From: Acidobacteriaceae bacterium
GTDB taxonomy: Bacteria > Acidobacteriota > Terriglobia > Terriglobales > Acidobacteriaceae
Length of the DNA stretch: 5,034 nt
Assembly (NCBI GenBank): GCA_003156235.1
Contig: PMGP01000227.1
Span: 3,160-8,193, forward strand
Direction of reading: 5' to 3'
Shown: positions 4,716-5,034 of the stretch, piece after piece
How the letters are laid out: every line of letters starts with the position of its first letter
Position numbering within the stretch: position 1 is the stretch's first letter
Notes under the pieces: generated by a model
Databases searched by the model: none
What the model saw: the letters and a program-made list of their open reading frames with translations, nothing else
Told to the model about the DNA's origin: nothing
Translations under genes and position numbers: made by a program

Positions 4716-5034
4716 GACAGCGGATTGTAATCGACACGAATGTCTATGTGAGTTCATTTATCCGTCCCGAGTCCGTTCCGGCACGAGCGGTGGCAAAGGC
4801 TTGGCAGCAGGCCCAGACGCTGGTTTCGTTGGAAACATGGACGGAATTGCGCTTTGTCCTTAATCGACCGAAGTTGACTCGTTATGTTGAACCCGGTTTG
4901 CTGGACCCATTTCTGCGCAACGTGTGGGCAGTGGCTGAACCGATTGTCGTTGCCTTTCCCATTCGCGCCTGCCGCGATCCGCGCGACGACAAGTTTCTGG
5001 AGGTTGCCGTGCATGGCCACGCCGATCTGATCGT
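4712..5034 (+). CDS. PIN-domain toxin (COG1569 type), 3' end cut by window edge
   Basis: This is the toxin partner of the upstream antitoxin. PIN-domain toxins are Mg2+-dependent ribonucleases that cut RNA when the antitoxin is lost. The 107 complete codons visible show IVIDTNVYVSSF (5-16) with the first catalytic Asp at 8. TELRFVLNRPKL (44-55) carries the conserved Glu45, and CRDPRDDKFLEVAV (87-100) carries acidic Asp92/Asp93. The sequence ends in HADLIV just before the expected final TGD motif, which lies outside the window. This order (IDTN, ELxxVLxRPK, CRDPxDDKFLE) is characteristic of the 'putative toxin-antitoxin system toxin component, PIN family' group, usually about 130-150 residues, so most of the protein is present. 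ATG overlaps the antitoxin stop by four bases, indicating translational coupling. Target RNA cannot be inferred. Confidence 0.9.
   Translation, partial: MRQRIVIDTNVYVSSFIRPESVPARAVAKAWQQAQTLVSLETWTELRFVLNRPKLTRYVEPGLLDPFLRNVWAVAEPIVVAFPIRACRDPRDDKFLEVAVHGHADLI

Noticed and set aside
4428..4757. Minus-strand frames of 109 and 91 residues opposite the antitoxin, and 88 residues opposite the toxin
   Set aside because: They are antisense to well-supported toxin-antitoxin genes and have no domain features.
1..5034. CRISPR array, tRNA/rRNA, insertion sequence or attachment site
   Set aside because: I saw no regularly spaced direct repeats, no cloverleaf or rRNA sequence, no transposase and no terminal inverted repeats with target duplications. 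The only repeats are the short elements listed.

Overview
The window looks like chromosomal DNA of a moderately GC-rich, flagellated environmental bacterium. An Acidobacteriota (Terriglobia-like) source is my best guess. It rests on recalled resemblance of the flagellin ends, the helicase sequence and a short palindromic intergenic repeat, not on a search. Four genes can be supported, two of them cut by the window edges.

Left part (1-2123, minus strand): most of a UvrD/PcrA-type superfamily 1A DNA helicase. The frame is open without a stop from about 2435 down to the left edge. It shows the SF1A motifs from the Walker A site to motif VI; only the C-terminal tail is missing. Two things stand out: there is no ATG near the expected N-terminus, and a long acidic, low-complexity insertion sits where PcrA proteins usually have a short linker.

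Middle part (2124-4152, minus strand): a 345-base intergenic stretch holding a REP-like palindrome pair and a weak candidate terminator, then a complete 516-residue flagellin gene. The flagellin has conserved D0/D1 ends and a large variable centre that may contain two related modules. Upstream lie a good Shine-Dalgarno sequence, a leader of about 100 nt and a convincing sigma-28-type promoter (TAAC-N15-GCCGATGA). Repeated TTCAGAC-type motifs lie behind the promoter. The flagellin therefore appears to be its own flagellar class-3-like transcription unit, separate from the helicase downstream.

Right part (4153-5034, plus strand): after a non-coding divergent region comes a type II toxin-antitoxin operon. 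It comprises a Phd/YefM-family antitoxin (83 aa) overlapping by ATGA a PIN-domain toxin of the COG1569 type, which runs off the right edge. The operon promoter (TAGACA-N17-TATTCT) is flanked and overlapped by two TGTACA-core palindromes. TGTACA is the core motif known for YefM-type autoregulation. The -10 box is so close to the antitoxin ATG that the transcript is probably leaderless.

I see no CRISPR array, RNA gene, insertion sequence or clearly new system. The most informative observations are the toxin-antitoxin control region, the helicase insertion and start problem, and the regulatory layout upstream of the flagellin.
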